NCBI GenBank assembly: GCA_033782935.1
Contig: JAWQEG010000470.1
Location: 186,001-250,000, forward strand
Direction: 5' to 3'
From: Petrolisthes cinctipes
Taxonomy: Eukaryota; Arthropoda; Malacostraca; Decapoda; Porcellanidae
Length of the DNA stretch: 64,000 nt
Shown here: in pieces, positions 14,020-26,100 of the stretch
Layout of the letters: every line of letters begins with the position of its first letter
Numbering within the stretch: position 1 is the stretch's first letter
Made by a program: the position numbers and the translations under genes
The notes under the pieces: generated by a model
Told to the model about the DNA's origin: nothing
The model's database searches: none
What the model saw: the letters and a program-made list of their open reading frames with translations, nothing else

Positions 14020-15510
14020 CCCGAAAAATCGATATTTTGGGGTCCAAGAAGCGATCTATACATACCTACTCCGTGTTAAAGTATTTTCAATATACAGGCC
14101 CAGAACATGCTAAAAATCGATCTTTTATGTGCCCAAAGTTATATGTGCATGCATATTTTGTACCCGTTTATATCTCAAATTCAGGCACAAAACACCCGAA
14201 CATTCGATGTTTTGGGGTCCCAGAAGCGATCTGTACATGCCTACTCCGTGTTAGAGTATTTTCAAAATACAGGCCAAAACATACTGAAAATCGATCTTTT
14301 AGGTGCCCAAAGGTCGATATGTGCATGCATCTTCTGTACCCGTTTATATCTCAAATTCAGGCTCAAAACACCCGAAAATTCGATATTTTGGGTTCTCAGA
14401 AGCGATCTGTACATGCCTACTCAGATACAGGCCCAGAACATGCTGAAAATCGTAATTTTAGGTGCCCAAAGTCAATATGTGCATGCATCTTTTGTACCCG
14501 TTTATATCTCAAATTCAGGCTCAAAACACCCGAAAATTCGATATTGTGGGGTCCCAGAAGTGATCTGTACATGCCTAATCAGTGCTAGAATGTTTTCAAA
14601 ATATAGGCCCAAAACATGCTAAAAATCGATATTTTAGGTGCCCGCAGTCGATTTCTCAAATTCAGGCACAAAACACCTCAAAATTCGATATTTTGGGGTC
14701 CCAGAAGCGATCTGTACATGCCTACTCAGATACAGGCCAAAAACATGCTGAAAATCGATATTTTAAGTGTCCAAAGTCGATATGTGCATGCATCTTCTGT
14801 ACCCAATTATATCTCAAATTCAGGCTCAAAACACCCGAAAATTCGGTATTCTTGGGTCCTACAAGCGATCTGTACATGCCTACTCCTAGTTAAAATGTTC
14901 TCAATATACAGACCCAAAACATACTCAAAAACGATATTTTAGGAGCTCAAAAGTCGATATGTGCATGCATCTTCAGTACCCGTTTATATCTCAAATTCAG
15001 GATCAAAACACCCGAAAATTCGATATTTTGGGGTCCCAGAAGCGATCTGTACATGCCTACTCAGTGCTAGAATGTTTTCAAAATATAGGCTCAAAACATG
15101 CTAAAAATCGATATTTTAAGTGTCCAAAATCGATATCTCAATTTCAGGCACAAAACACCAGAAAATTCGATATTTTGGGGTCCCAGAAGCGATCTGTACA
15201 TGCCTACTCCGTGTTAGAGTAATTTCAAATACAGGCCCAAAACATACTGAAAATCGATCTTCTATTTGCTCAAAATTCGATATGTGCATGTATCTTCTGT
15301 ACCCGTTTATATCTCAAATTCAGGCTCAAAACACCCGAAAATTCGGTATTTTTGGGTCCTAAAAGCGATCTGCACATGCCTACTCCTAGTTAGAATGTTT
15401 TCAAGATACAGACCCAAAACATGCTCAAAAACGATATTTTAGGTGCCCAAATGTCGATATGTGCATGTATCTTCAGTACCCGTTTATATCTCAAATTTAG
15501 GCTCAAAACA
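14020..15510 (+). repeat. 1491-bp tandem duplication, copy 1
   Basis: Bases from about 14020 to 15355 are repeated 1491 bases downstream with few differences. The copy includes the 159-bp unit with the rare ATCGTAATTTTAGG spelling (14450 and 15941) and the CAGTTCTAT-type leader around GCCCAAAGTTATATGTGC (14140 and 15631). The left limit is set where GTGACGAAAG-type monomers give way to the shared ATCGATATTTTGGGGTCCAA stretch. Confidence 0.85.
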
Positions 15511-16846
15511 CCCGAAAAATCGATATTTTGGGGTCCAAGAAGCGATCTATACATGCCTACTCCGTATTAAAGTATTTTCAATATACAGGCCCAGAACATG
15601 CTAAAAATCGATCTTTTATGTGCCCAAAGTTATATGTGCATGCATATTTTGTACCCGTTTATATCTGAAATTCAGGCACAAAACACCCGAACATTCGATG
15701 TTTTGGGGTCCCAGAAGCGATCTGTACATGCCTACTCCGTGTTAGAGTATTTTCAAAATACAGGCCAAAACATACTGAAAATCGATCTTTTAGGTGCCCA
15801 AAGGTCGATATGTGCATGCATCTTCTGTACCCGTTTATATCTCAAATTCAGGCTCAAAACACCCGAAAATTCGATATTTTGGGTTCTCAGAAGCGATCTG
15901 TACATGCCTACTCAGATACAGGCCCAGAACATGCTGAAAATCGTAATTTTAGGTGCCCAAAGTCAATATGTGCATGCATCTTTTGTACCCGTTTATATCT
16001 CAAATTCAGGCTCAAAACACCCGAAAATTCGATATTTTGGGGTCCCAGAAGTGATCTGTACATGCCTAATCAGTGCTAGAATGTTTTCAAAATATAGGCC
16101 CAAAACATGCTAAAAATCGATATTTTAGGTGCCCACAGTCGATATCTCAAATTTAGGCACAAAACACCTCAAAATTCGATATTTTGGGGTCCCAGAAGCG
16201 ATCTGTACATGCCTACTCAGATACAGGCCAAAAACATGCTGAAAATCGATATTTTAAGTGTCCAAAGTCGATATGTGCATGCATCTTCTGTACCCAATTA
16301 TATCTCAAGTTCAGGCTCAAAACACCCGAAAATTCGGTATTCTTGGGTCCTACAAGCGATCTGTACATGCCTACTCCTAGTTAAAATGTTTTCAAGATAC
16401 AGACCCAAAACATACTCAAAAACGATATTTTAGGAGCTCAAAAGTCGATATGTGCATGAATCTTCAGTACACGTTTATATCTCAAATTCAGGATCAAAAC
16501 ACCCGAAAATTCGATATTTTGGGGTCCCAGAAGCGATCTGTACATGCCTACTCAGTGCTAGAATGTTTTCAAAATATAGGCTCAAAACATGCTAAAAATC
16601 GATATTTTAAGTGTCCAAAATCGATATCTCAATTTCCGGCACAAAACACCAGAAAATTCGATATTTTGGGGTCCCAGAAGCGATCTGTACATGCCTACTC
16701 CGTGTTAGAGTAATTTCAAATACAGGCCCAAAACATACTGAAAATCGATCTTTTATTTGCTCAAAATTCGATATGTGCATGTATCTTCTGTACCCGTTTA
16801 TATCTCAAATTCAGGCTCAAAACACCCGAAAATTCGGTATTTTTGG
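15511..16846 (+). repeat. 1491-bp tandem duplication, copy 2
   Basis: Second copy of the unit above. It stops matching near 16846, where this copy continues with TAGAAACGATATGTAAG while the first continues with TAAAAGCGATCTGCAC. The first copy has a GATATTGTGGGG change and a CGCAGTCGATTTC change that this one lacks. Confidence 0.85.
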
Positions 16847-19697
16847 GTCCTAGAAACGATATGTAAGTGCCTACTCCTCGTTAGAATGTTTGCAAGACAC
16901 AGACCCAAAACGTGATCAAAATCGATATTTTAGGTGCCCAAAAGTCGATATGTGCATGCATCTTCTGTACCCGTTTATATCTCAAATTCAGGCTCAAAAC
17001 ACCCGAAAATTCGGCATTTTTGGGTCCTAGAAGCGATCTGTAAATGCCTACTCCTAGTTAGAATGTTTTCAAGATACAGACCCAAAACGTGCTCAAAATC
17101 GATATTTTTCGGTGCCCAAAGGTCGATTTGTGCATGAATGTTCTGTACCCGTTTATATCTCAAATTCAGGCTCAAAACACCCGAAAATACGGTATTTTTG
17201 GGTCCTACAAGCGATCTGTACATGCCTACTCCTAGTTAGAATGTTCTCAAGATAGAGACCCAAAACATGCTCAAAATCGATATTTTTGGTGCCCAAAAGT
17301 AAATATGTGCATACCTCTTCTGTACCCGTTTATATCTCAAATTTATGCTCAAAACACCATAAAATTCAATATTTTTGGGTCCCAGAAGCGAACTGTACAT
17401 GCCTACTCAGTGCTAGAATATTTTCAAAGTATAGGCCCAAAACATGCTAATAATCGATATTTTAGGTGCCCAAAGTCGATATCTCAAATGCAGGCACAAA
17501 ACACCCGAAAATTCGATATTTTGGGGTCCCAGAAGCGATCTGTACATGTCTACTCGGATATAGGCCCATAACATGCTGAAAATCGATATTTTAGGTGACG
17601 AAAGTCGATATGTGTATGCATCTACTGCACCCATTTATATCCCAAATTCAACCTCTAAACATCCGAAAATTCGATATTTTTGAGTCCCAGAAGTGATCTG
17701 TCCATGCCTACTCAGTGCTAGAAGTTTTCAAAATATAGGTTAAAAACATGCTAAAAATCGATATTTTAAGTGTCCAAAGTCGATATGTGCATGCATCTTC
17801 TGTACCCGATTATATCTCAAATTCAGGCTCAAAACACCCGAAAATTCGGTATTCTTGGGTCCTACAAGCGATCTGTACATGCCTACTCCTAGTTAAAATG
17901 TTTTCAAGATACAGACCCAAAACATACTCAAAAACGATATTTTAGGTGCCCAAAAGTCGATATGTGCATGCATCTTCAGTACCCGTTTATATCTCAAATT
18001 CAGGATCAAAACACCCGAAAATTCAATATTTTGGGGTCCCAGAAGCGATCTGTACATGCCTACTCAGTGCTAGAATGTTTTCAAAATATAGGCTCAAAAC
18101 ATGCTAAAAATCGATATTTTAAGTGTCCAAAGTAGATATGTGCATGCATCTTCTGTACCCGTTTATATCTCAAATTCAGGCTCAAAACACCCGAAAATTC
18201 GGTATTCTTGGGTCCTACAAGCGATCTGCACATGCCTACTCCTAGTTAGAATGTTTTCAAGATACAGACCCAAAACATGCTCAAAAACGATATTTTAGGT
18301 GCCCAAATGTCGATATGTGCATGTATCTTCAGTACCCGTTTATATCTCAAATTTAGGCTCAAAACACCCGAAAAATCGATATTTTGGGGTCCAAGAAGCG
18401 ATCTATACATGCCTACTCCGTGTTAAAGTATTTTCAATATACAGGCCCAGAACATGCTAAAAATCGATCTTTTATGTGCCCAAAGTTATATGTGCATGCA
18501 TATTTTGTACCCGTTTATATCTCAAATTCAGGCACAAAACACCCGAACATTCGATGTTTTGGGGTCCCAGAAGCGATCTGTACATGCCTACTCCGTGTTA
18601 GAGTATTTTCAAAATACAGGCCCAAAACATACTGAAAATCGATCTTTTAGGTGCCCAAAGGTCGATATGTGCATGCATCTTCTGTACCCGTTTATATCTC
18701 AAATTCAGGCTCAAAACACCCGAAAATTCGATATTTTGGGTTCTCAGAAGCGATCTGTACAAGCCTACTCAGATACAGGCCCAGAACATGCTGAAAATCG
18801 TAATTTTAGGTGCCCAAAGTCAATATGTGCATGCATCTTTTGTACCCGTTTATATCTCAAATTCAGGCTCAAAACACCCGAAAATTCGATATTTTGGGGT
18901 CCCAGAAGTGATCTGTACATGCCTAATCAGTGCTAGAATGTTTTCAAAATATAGGCCCAAAACATGCTAAAAATCGATATTTTAGGTGCCCACAGTCGAT
19001 ATCTCAAATTCATGCACAAAACACCTCAAAATTCGATATTTTGGGGTCCCAGAAGCGATCTGTACATGCCTACTCAGATACAGGCCAAAAACATGCTGAA
19101 AATCGATATTTTTTGGTGCCCAAAGTCAATATGTGTATGCATCTTCTGCACCCTTTTATATCCCAAATTCAACCTTTAAACACCCAAAAATTCGATATTT
19201 TGGGGTCCCAGAAGCGATCTGTACATGCCTACTCAGTGCTAAAATGTTTTCAAAATATAGGCTCAAAACATGCTAAAAATCGATATTTTAAGTGTCCAAA
19301 GTCGATATGTGCATGCATCTTCTGTACCCGATTATATCTCAAATTCAGGCTCAAAACACCCGAAAATTCGGTATTCTTGTGTCCTACAAGCGATCTGTAC
19401 ATGCCTACTCCTAGTTAAAATGTTTTCAAGAAACAGACCCAAAACATACTCAAAAACGATATTTTAGGAGCTCAAAATTCGATATGTGCATGCATCTTCA
19501 GTACCCGTTTATATCTCAAATTCAGGATCAAAACACCCGAAAATTCGATATTTTGGGGTCCCACAAGTGATCTGTACATGCCTACTCAGTGCTAGAATGT
19601 TTTCAAAATATAGGCTCAAAACATGCTAAAAATCGATATTTTAAGTGTCCAAAATCGATATCTCAAATTCAGGCACAAAACACCAAAAAATTCGATG

Positions 19698-20021
19698 TTT
19701 TGGGGTCCCAGAAGCGATCTGTACATGCCTACTCCGTGTTAGAGTATTTTCAAAATACAGGCCCAAAACATACTGAAAATCGATCTTTTAGGTGCCCAAA
19801 AGTCGATATGTGTATGCATCTTCAGTACCCGTTTATATCTCAAATTCAGGCTCAAAACACCCGAAAATTCGATATTTTGGGGTCCCAGAAGTGATCTGTA
19901 CATGCCTAGTCAGAGCTAGAATATTTTCAAAATATAGGCCCAAAATATGCTAAAAATCTATATTTTAGGTGCCCACAGTCGATATCTCAAATTCAGGCAC
20001 AAAACACCTCAAAATTCGATA
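19698..20021 (+). repeat. 324-bp tandem duplication, copy 1
   Basis: A two-monomer unit (one 177-bp and one 147-bp form) repeated directly. It carries private spellings found nowhere else that I saw: CCTAGTCAGAGCTAG, CAAAATATGCT and AAATCTATATTTTAG. Confidence 0.9.
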
Positions 20022-20345
20022 TTTTGGGGTCCCAGAAGCGATCTGTACATGCCTACTCCGTGTTAGAGTATTTTCAAAATACAGGCCCAAAACATACTGA
20101 AAATCGATCTTTTAGGTGCCCAAAAGTCGATATGTGTATGCATCTTCAGTACCCGTTTATATCTCAAATTCAGGCTCAAAACACCCGAAAATTCGATATT
20201 TTGGGGTCCCAGAAGTGATCTGTACATGCCTAGTCAGAGCTAGAATATTTTCAAAATATAGGCCCAAAATATGCTAAAAATCTATATTTTAGGTGCCCAC
20301 AGTCGATATCTCAAATTCAGGCACAAAACACCTCAAAATTCGATA
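20022..20345 (+). repeat. 324-bp tandem duplication, copy 2
   Basis: Reads identically to 19698-20021 as far as I can compare by eye, including all three private variants. The match goes on about 50 bases into a third partial copy and breaks near 20394 at GAGTAATTTTAATAC. Near-perfect identity suggests a very recent event. Confidence 0.88.
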
Positions 20346-20699
20346 TTTTGGGGTCCCAGAAGCGATCTGTACATGCCTACTCCGTGTTAGAGTAATTTTA
20401 ATACAGGCCCAAAACATACTGAAAATCGATCTTTTATTTGCCCAAAATTCGATATGTGCATGTATCTTCTGTACCCGTTTATATCTCAAATTCAGGCTCA
20501 AAACACCCGAAAATTCGGTATTTTTGGGTCCTAGAAACGATATGTAAGTGCCTACTCCTCGTTAGAATGTTTGCAAGACACAGACCCAAAACGTGATCAA
20601 AATCGATATTTTAGGTTCCCAAAAGTCGATATGTGCATGCATCTTCTGTACCCGTTTATATCTCAAATTCAGGCTCAAAACACCCGAAAATACGGTATT

Positions 20700-21515
20700 T
20701 TTGGGTCCTACAAGCGATCTGTACATGCCTACTCCTAGTTAAAATGTTTTCAAGATACAGACCCAAAACATACTCAAAAACGATATTTTAGGTGCCCAAA
20801 AGTCGATATGTGCATGCATCTTCAGTACCCGTTTATATCTCAAATTCAGGATCAAAACACTCGAAAATTCGATATTTTGGGGTCTCAGAAGCGATGTGTA
20901 CATGCCTACTCAGATACAGGCCCAGAACATGCTGAAAATCGATATTTTAGGTGCCCAAAAGTCAATATGTGCATACCTCTTCTGTACCCGTTTATATCTC
21001 AAATTTATGCTCAAAACACCATAAAATTCAATATTTTGGGGTCTGATAAGCGAACTGTACATGCCTACTCAGTGCTAGAATATTTTCAAAGTATAGGCCC
21101 AAAACATGCTAATAATCGATATTTTAGGTGCCCAAAGTCGATATCTCAAATTCAGGCACAAAACACCCGAAAATTCGATATTTTGGGGTCCCAGAAGCGA
21201 TCTGTACATGTCTACTCGGATATAGGCCCATAACATGCTGAAAATCGATATTTTAGGTGACGAAAGTCGATATGTGTATGCATCTACTGCACACATTTAT
21301 ATCCCAAATTCAACCTCTAAACACCCGAAAATTCGATATTTTTTATTCCCAGAAGCGATCTGTCCATGCCTAGTCAGTGCTAGAAGTTTTCAAAATATAG
21401 GCTCAAAACATGCTAAAAATCGATATTTTAAGTGTCCAAAGTCGATATGTGCATACATCTTCTGTACCCGATTATATCTCAAATTCAGGCTCAAAACACC
21501 CGAAAATTCGGTATT
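20700..21515 (+). repeat. 816-bp tandem duplication, copy 1
   Basis: The unit contains a CCTAGTTAAAATG monomer, a 159-bp unit with the private AAAACACTCGAAAATTC spelling, a monomer with ACCATAAAATTCAATATTTT and GATAAGCGAACTG, and a GTGACGAAAG monomer. The same succession begins again 816 bases later. Five monomers of mixed length would account for this size. Confidence 0.88.
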
Positions 21516-22331
21516 CTTGGGTCCTACAAGCGATCTGTACATGCCTACTCCTAGTTAAAATGTTTTCAAGATACATACCCAAAACATACTCAAAAACGAT
21601 ATTTTAGGTGCCCAAAAGTCGATATGTGCATGCATCTTCAGTACCCGTTTATATCTCAAATTCAGGATCAAAACACTCGAAAATTCGATATTTTGGGGTC
21701 TCAGAAGCGATCTGTACATGCCTACTCAGATACAGGCCCAGAACATGCTGAAAATCGATATTTTAGGTGCCCAAAAGTCAATATGTGCGTACCTCTTCTG
21801 TACCCGTTTATATCTCAAATTTATGCTCAAAACACCATAAAATTCAATATTTTGGGGTCCGATAAGCGAACTGTACATGCCTACTCAGTGCTAGAATATT
21901 TTCAAAGTATAGGCCCAAAACATGCTAATAATCGATATTTTAGGTGCCCAAAGTCGATATCTCAAATTCAGGCACAAAACACCCGAAAATTCGATATTTT
22001 GGGGTCCCAGAAGCGATCTGTACATGTCTACTCGGATATAGGCCCATAACATGCTGAAAATCGATATTTTAGGTGACGAAAGTCGATATGTGTATGCATC
22101 TACTGCACCCATTTATATCCCAAATTCAACCTCTAAACACCCGAAAATTCGATATTTTTGGGTCCCAGAAGCGATCTGTTTATGCCTACTCAGTGCTAGA
22201 ATGTTTTCAAAATATAGGCTCAAAACATGCTAAAAATCGATATTTTAAGTATCCAAAGTCGATATGTGCATGCATCTTCTGTACCCGTTTATATCTCAAA
22301 TTCAGGCTCAAAAACACCGAAAACTCGGTAT
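21516..22331 (+). repeat. 816-bp tandem duplication, copy 2
   Basis: Matches the preceding unit closely up to about 22150, with single-base differences (GATGTGTACATG against GATCTGTACATG; GTCTGATAAG against GTCCGATAAG). It then drifts as the next monomer type is entered, so the right edge is approximate. Confidence 0.82.
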
Positions 22332-22585
22332 TTTTGGGTCCTAGAAGCGATCTGTAAATGCTTACTCCTAGTTAGAATGTTTTCAAGATACAGACCCAAA
22401 ACGTACTCAAAATCGATATTTTAGGTGCCCAAAGGTCGATATGTGCATGTATCGTCAGTACCCGTTTATATCTCAAATTAAGGCTGAAAACACCCTTAAA
22501 TTCGATATTTTGGGGTCCCAGAAGCGATCTGTACATGCCTACTCAGTGCTAGAATATTTTCAAAATATAGGCCCAAAACATGCTA

Positions 22586-22890
22586 AAAATCGATATTTTA
22601 GGTGCCCACAGTCGATATCTCAAATTCAGGCACAAAACACCTCAAAATTCAGTATTTTGGGGTCCCAGAAGCGATCTGTACATGCTTACTCAGATACAGG
22701 CCAAAAACATGCTGAAAATCGATATTTTAGGTGCCAAAAGTCAATATGTGTATGCATCTTCTGCACCCGTTTATATCCCAAATTCAACCTCAAAACACCT
22801 GAAAATTCGATATTTTTGGGTCCCAGAAGCGATCTGTACATGCCTACTCAGTGCTAGAATTTTTTCAAAATATAGGCCCAAAACATGCTA
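22586..22890 (+). repeat. 305-bp dimer, copy 1
   Basis: One 129-bp double-deletion monomer followed by one 176-bp monomer whose half A has the TATATCCCAAATTCAACC spelling. The same pair repeats at once downstream. Confidence 0.85.
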
Positions 22891-23195
22891 AAAATCAATA
22901 TTTTAGGTGCCCAAAGTCGTTATCTCAAATTCAAGCACAAAACACCTCAAAATTCGATATTTTGGGGTCCCAGAAACGATCTGTACATGCCTACTCAGAT
23001 ACAGGCCAAAAACATGTTGAAAATCGATTTTTTAGGTGCCCAAAGTCAATATGTGTATGCATCTTTTGCACCCGTTTATATCCCAAATTCAACCTCAAAA
23101 CACCCGAAATATCGATATTTTTGGGTCCCAGAAGCGATCTGTACATGCCTACTCAGTGCTAGAATGTTTTCAAAATATAGGCTCAAAACATGCTA
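22891..23195 (+). repeat. 305-bp dimer, copy 2
   Basis: Second copy of the dimer, the same length and monomer order but with about a dozen substitutions, so it is older than the 324-bp duplication near 20 kb. It is copied again near 25.74 kb. Confidence 0.85.
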
Positions 23196-26100
23196 AAAAT
23201 CGATATTTTAAGTGTCCAAAGTCGATATGTGCATGCATCTTCTGTACCCTTTTATATCTCAAATTCAGGCTCAAAACACCCGAAAATTCGGTATTTTTGG
23301 GTCCTAGAAGCGATCTGTAAATGCCTACTCCTAGTTAGAATGTTTTCAAGATACAGACCCAAAACGTACTCAAAATCGATATTTTATGTGCCCAAAAGTC
23401 GATATGTGCATGCATCTTCAGTACCCGTTTATATCTCAAATTCAGGCTCAAAACACCTGAAAATTCGATATTTTGGTGTCCTAGAAGCGATCTGTACATG
23501 CCTACTCCGTGTTAGAGTATTTTCAAAATACAGGCTCAAAACATGCTGAAAATCGATATTTCAGCTGCCCAAAGTCAATATGTGCCTTCATATTCTGTAC
23601 CCGTTTTTATCTCAATTTCAGGCTCAAAACACCCGAAAATTCGATATTTTGTGGTCCCAGAAGCGATCTGTACATGCCTACTCAGTGCTAGAATATTTTC
23701 AAAATATAGGCCCAAAACATGCTAAAAATCGTTATTTTAGGTGCCCAAAGTCGATATATCAAATTCAGGTAGAAAACACCCGAAAATTCGATATTTTTGG
23801 GTCCCAGAAGCGATTTGTACATGCCTACATCGTGTTAGAGTATTTTCAAAATACAGGCCCAAAAAATACTGAAAATCGATCTGTTAGGTGCCCAAAAGTA
23901 GATATGTGCATGCCACTTCTGTACCCATTTATATCTCAAATTCAGGCTCAAAACACCCGAAAATTCGATATTTTGGGGTCCCAGAAGCGATCTGTACATG
24001 CCTAGTCAGATACAGGCCCAAAAGATGCTGAAAATTAATATTTTAGGTGCCCAAAGTCAATATGTCTATGCATTTTCTATATCTGTTTATATCCCAAATT
24101 CAACCTCAAAACACCCGAAAATTCAATATTTTTGGGTCCCAGAAGTGATTTGTACATGCCTACTCAGTGCTAGAATGTTTTCAAAATATAGGCTCAAAAC
24201 ACGATAAAATCGATATTTTAAGTGTCCAAAGTCGATATGTGCATGCATCTCCTGTACCCGTTTATATCTTAAATTCAGGCTCAAAACACCCGAAAATTCG
24301 GTATTTTTTGGTCCTTGAAGCGATCTGTATATAACTGCTCCTAGTTAGAATGTTTTGAAGATACAGACCCAAAACATGCTTAAAATCGATATTTTAGGTG
24401 CATAAAAGTCGATATGTGCATGCATCTTCAGTACCCGTTTATATCTCAAATTCAGGCTCAAAACACCCGAAAATTCGATATTTTGGAGTCGAAGAAGCGA
24501 TCTGTACATGCCTAGTCCGTGTTAGAGTATTTTAAAAATACAGGCCCAAAACATGCTGAAAATCGAAATTTTAGGTGCCCAAATTCAATATTTGCATGCA
24601 TCTTCTGTACCCGTTTATATCTCAAATTCAGGCTCAAAACACCTTAAAATTCGATATTTTGTGGTCACAGAAGCGATCTGTACATGCCTACTCAGTGCTA
24701 AAATGTTTTCAAAATATAGGGTCAAAACATGCTAAAAATCGAAATTTTAAGTGTCTAAAGTCGATATGTGCATCCATCTTCTGCACCCGTTTATATCTCA
24801 AATTCAGGCTCAAAACACTCGAAAATTCGATATTTTGGGGTCCCAGAAGCGGTCTGTATATGCCTTCTCAGATACAGGCCCAAAACATGCTGAAAATCGA
24901 TATTTTATGTGCCCAAAGTCAAAATGTGTATGCATCTTTTGCACACTTTTATATCCCAAATTCAACCTCTAAACACCCGAAAATTCGATATTTTGGGGTC
25001 TCAGAAGCGATGTGTACATGCCTACTCACCGCTAGAATATTTTCAAAATATAGGCCCAAAACATGCTAAAAATCGTTATTCTAGGTGCCCAAAGTCGATA
25101 TATCAAATTCAGGCACAAAGCACCCGAAAATTCGATATTTTGGGGTCCTAGAAACGATCTGTACATGACTACTCCGTGTTAGAGTATTTTCAAAATACAG
25201 GCCCAAAACATACTGAAAATCGATCGTTTAGGTGAACAAAAGTAGATATGTTCATGTATCTTCTGTATCCGTTTATATATCAAATTCTGACTCGAAACAT
25301 CCGAAAATTCGATATTTTGGGGTCCCAGAAAGGATCTGTACATGCCTACTCGGTGCTAGAATGTTTTCAAAATATAGGCTCAAAACATGCTAAAAATCGG
25401 TATTTTAGGTACTCAAAAGTCGATATGTGCATGCATCTTCAGTACCCGTTTATATCTCAAATTCAGGCTCAATACACCCGATAATTCGATATTTTGGGGT
25501 CCAAGAAGCGATATGTACATGCCTACTCCGTGTTATAGCATTTTCAAAATACAGGCCCAAAACATGCAGAAAATCGATATTTTAGGTGCCCAAAGTCAAT
25601 ATGTGCCTTTTTCTTTTGTACCCGTTTATATCTCAAATTCAGGCTCAAAACACTCGAAAATTCGATATTGTGGGGTCCCAGAAACGATCTGTACATGCCT
25701 ACTCAGTGCTAGAATATTTTCAAAATATAGGCTTAAAACATGCTAAAAATCAATATTTTAGGTGCCCAAAGTCGTTATCTCAAATTCAAGCACAAAACAC
25801 CTCAAAATTCGATATTTTGGGGTCCCAGAAGCGATCTGTACATGCCTACTCAGATACAGGCCAAAAACATGTTGAAAATCGATATTTTAGGTGCTCAAAC
25901 TCAATATGTGTATGCATCTTTTGCACCCGTTTATATCCCAAATTCAACCTCAAAACACCCGAAAATTTGATATTTTTGGGTCCCAGAAGTGATCTGTACA
26001 TGCCTACTCAGTGCTAGAATGTTTTCAAAATATAGGCTCAAAACATGCTAAAAATCGATATTTTAAGTGTCCAAAGTCGATACGTGCATGCATCTTCTGT

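Larger units (their letters stand above)
8350..19250 (+). repeat. Multi-kilobase higher-order repeats (spacings 3544 and 4346)
   Basis: Matching monomer successions recur at constant offsets. About 8.35-10.3 kb and about 10.55-11.0 kb match sequence 3543-3544 bases downstream, with a non-matching gap near 10.3-10.5 kb. About 12.1-14.6 kb matches 16.45-19.0 kb at offset 4346-4348. Shared rare variants include GTAAGTGCCTACTCC, GTCGATTTGTGCATGAATG and GTAAATATGTGCATACC near 8.97, 9.24 and 9.41 kb, again near 12.53, 12.78 and 12.96 kb, and again near 16.87, 17.12 and 17.30 kb. The difference in spacing between the two pairs is partly due to the 1491-bp duplication listed next. Confidence 0.85.
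1..22400 (+). repeat. Array block I: mixed higher-order satellite
   Basis: This block is marked by a half B reading GGTATTCTTGGGTCCTACAA, first seen near 1510 and last near 21510 and not seen later in the window. Another local marker is an ATCTCAATTTCAGGCAC form of the short half A, present near 8.73, 15.13 and 16.62 kb, with a TATATCAATTTC version near 12.28 kb. Monomer types follow one another in recurring orders: short half A, CCGTGTTAGAG, 159-bp form, CAGTGCTAGAAT, CCTAGTTAGAAT. Within it, 3.1-3.6 kb is repeated at 4.63-5.15 kb (spacing 1523) and again at 8.07-8.6 kb (spacing 3441). Confidence 0.8.
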
